DNA of 8,426 nucleotides from JAAYKS01 sp964479435 (lineage in GTDB: Bacteria; Bacillota; Clostridia; Saccharofermentanales; UBA5734), in the NCBI GenBank assembly GCA_964479435.1, contig CAYZME010000079.1, positions 1-8,426 of the forward strand, read 5' to 3'. The position numbers were made by a program, and so were the translations under genes. Of the stretch, positions 7,195 through 8,426 are shown piece after piece. The stretch's first letter is position 1; every line of letters begins with the position of its first letter. Below the pieces are notes generated by a model. That model ran no database searches. It saw only the letters and a list, made by a program, of their open reading frames with translations, and was not told the DNA's origin.

Positions 7195-7971
7195 TTAGGC
7201 GCGCTCGGAAGCGCTGTCAATCGCGGCATCCAGGCCATATTTTGTACGAATGCGGTCGATGCGGGCGATCCAGGGGCGGCCGAGTACCAGAAGAAAAATC
7301 GCCGTGGAGGCGGCGTGCGCGAGGTCGAACGGCAGCCCGGCCGCATAGGCGGCCAGCACCGTCGCCGGCGTCAACGGGCGGATAAAACCGACGACATGCC
7401 ACAGATTCATCAGCACGCCGTACAACAGGGACATCACCGCCCCCACCGCCGCCAATGCCGGCGGGGAGCGTACGATCCGCGGTGTGCGTACCAGACCGGC
7501 CGCGGCGCCGGCCAGCCCCCAGGCCGCCATCTGCCAGGGTGTCCAGGCGCCCTGGCCAAAAAAGAAATTGGACACCAGCGCGGTCGTCGACCCAGTCAGA
7601 AATCCGGCGGCGGGGCCAAAGCAAAACCCCGCGATCATCACGATCGCGGTCGTCGGTTTGAAGTTGGGCGCAAAGGCAAACGCCACGCGCCCCACCACCG
7701 CCAGGGCCGACAACATCGCCAGGGGGACGATCTGCCGCGCCTGCGGGCGGGAGCGTTCAAATCGTAAAAAAAACGGCAGCATCGACAGCAGCAACAGGAA
7801 CGCCGACAGCACGGCGGGACTCTTTTGCCCCACCCAAGCCGACGCGGCCAGCACAACCGGCACCAACGCGGCGGCCGTGTAGCGCGCCATGCGCAGTACG
7901 CGTTGCGAGCGCAGTACGCGTTGCGAGCGTTGTGCGCAAGTGTTCCGCTCCCTACCTTCCCTGCTGCTCAT
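7195..7971 (-). CDS. ECF transporter S component (substrate-binding membrane subunit)
   Basis: S components bind a vitamin or related micronutrient and work with a T subunit and ABC ATPases in the membrane. The 258-residue product has hydrophobic segments near 32-47, 52-70, 80-100, 106-125, 144-162, 172-194 and 203-232. The stretch from about residue 95 to 160 (APNFKPTTAIVMIAG, GFLTGSTTALVSNFFFGQG, WTPWQMAAWGLAGAAAGL) matches the S-family pattern RxxFaxxPxxKPxxAxxxxaG..GfxtG..salxSNfffGqGpWTpWQM. The ATG at 7969-7971 overlaps the ATPase stop as ATGA and has GAGAGG (plus positions 7980-7985) eight bases upstream, so translation is probably coupled. The basic N-terminal tail (1-28) contains a duplicated SQRVLR. 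An internal ATG, M28, begins right before the first membrane segment but has no ribosome-binding site. The substrate is unassigned; cobalamin is one possibility. Confidence 0.88.
   Translation of the reverse strand: MSSREGRERNTCAQRSQRVLRSQRVLRMARYTAAALVPVVLAASAWVGQKSPAVLSAFLLLLSMLPFFLRFERSRPQARQIVPLAMLSALAVVGRVAFAFAPNFKPTTAIVMIAGFCFGPAAGFLTGSTTALVSNFFFGQGAWTPWQMAAWGLAGAAAGLVRTPRIVRSPPALAAVGAVMSLLYGVLMNLWHVVGFIRPLTPATVLAAYAAGLPFDLAHAASTAIFLLVLGRPWIARIDRIRTKYGLDAAIDSASERA
7891..7926 (-). repeat. Perfect 18-bp tandem duplication inside the ECF S gene
   Basis: The unit GCGCAGTACGCGTTGCGA (plus strand) occurs at 7891-7908 and again at 7909-7926 without a mismatch. The unit is six codons long, so the frame is kept and the protein reads SQRVLR twice (residues 16-21 and 22-27) in its basic N-terminal tail. 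Sequence just beyond 7926 is at most a very degraded third copy. Confidence 0.95.
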
Positions 7972-8426
7972 TCGTCGCGCCTCTCATCAGTGGCACCGAT
8001 CTGCCAGTGGGCCAGGATGTCCGCTACGGTCACAAGCGTGGGTTTCCAGGCGCGCGCCATGCGGTTGGCGGCGGTCGTATAAAACCGGTTGCCCGCAAAG
8101 AATTGCGCCGGCGCCCCGCTCGAAACCACTTCGCCGTCGAACAACAGCGAGCACACATCCGCCGTGATCGCGGCAAACTCCACGTCGTGGGTGACCATCA
8201 GCACGGCGTGGCCGCGGGCGGCGATGCCGCGCAAAACATCGCGCAATGTTTCGCGGGTGGCCGGGTCGAGGCCGCGGGTCGGTTCGTCCAGCAGCAAAAT
8301 TTCCGGGTCGAGGCCTATCGCCAGGGCCAGGGCGACCTTTTGCCCTTCGCCGCTGCTCAGGTCCATGGGATGGCGGGACAACAACGGCTCCAATCCGAAC
8401 AGCGCGGTCATCTGCGCGGCGACGCC
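7968..8426 (-). CDS. ECF-type ABC transporter ATPase, C-terminal part (5'-partial)
   Basis: The frame runs off the right edge (…GVAAQMTALFGLE), so the ATG at 8411 is internal and the first half, including Walker A, is outside. Visible are the ABC signature LSSGEGQKVALA, Walker B ILLLDEP followed by TRGLDPAT (D-loop), and the H-loop MVTHD. After the domain comes FYTTAANRMARAWKPTLVTVADIL, a tail I associate with the second ABC domain of fused, two-domain ECF ATPases in clostridia. The LSSGE(K/G)Q and TRGLDP variants also suit the second domain. It energises the adjacent S component, whose start codon overlaps its stop (ATGA). No T-component gene is visible in the window; it may lie upstream or be supplied elsewhere in the genome. 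Confidence 0.88.
   Translation of the reverse strand, partial: GVAAQMTALFGLEPLLSRHPMDLSSGEGQKVALALAIGLDPEILLLDEPTRGLDPATRETLRDVLRGIAARGHAVLMVTHDVEFAAITADVCSLLFDGEVVSSGAPAQFFAGNRFYTTAANRMARAWKPTLVTVADILAHWQIGATDERRDE

Noticed and set aside
7909..7940. CRISPR-like or multi-copy repeat array in the ECF S gene
   Set aside because: Only two adjacent copies with no spacers, lying in frame inside a coding region. This is a simple tandem duplication.

Overview
This is a GC-rich (about 60-65 % by eye) bacterial window, densely packed with chromosomal genes. It shows no tRNA or rRNA gene, insertion sequence, CRISPR array or phage module. The gene content suggests an anaerobic Bacillota lineage, most likely a high-GC Clostridia member. 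Three things point that way: a monofunctional formate-tetrahydrofolate ligase, a two-domain NAD synthase whose N-terminus is of the kind common in clostridia, and an LTA-synthase-family membrane sulfatase near an ECF-type vitamin transporter. The assignment rests on protein resemblance alone and is not certain.

Layout. Positions 1-745 (+) hold the 3' part of a proline-rich membrane protein resembling the DUF898/YjgN group, followed by a textbook intrinsic terminator at 785-818. Positions 858-2540 (-) encode formate-tetrahydrofolate ligase (fhs), which converges on the first gene. A roughly 160-base divergent intergenic region follows; it carries a perfect TATAAT box and a gapped palindrome in front of nadE. 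Positions 2701-4638 (+) encode the two-domain NAD synthase. From the right edge leftwards on the minus strand lies an apparent operon: the C-terminal part of an ECF-type ABC ATPase (7968-8426), an ECF S component (7195-7971, ATGA overlap), then an LTA-synthase-family protein (4672-7137) that converges on nadE with only 33 bases between them.

The most notable observation is in nadE. The ammonia-using synthetase half looks intact, but the N-terminal glutaminase (nitrilase-fold) half has lost the residues at the catalytic Cys (now Gly169) and Lys (now Gln115) positions. Much of the active-site loop has also changed, while the rest of the domain and the reading frame are preserved. The protein therefore looks like an NAD synthase with a pseudo-glutaminase domain, probably fed by free ammonia. 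Smaller points are an in-frame 18-base tandem duplication near the start of the ECF S gene, a hairpin over the ribosome-binding region of the LTA-synthase-like gene, and an extra extracytoplasmic domain in that protein.

The genes fall into housekeeping one-carbon and NAD metabolism on one side and envelope and transport functions on the other. I see no evidence of a defence, mobile or biosynthetic cluster.
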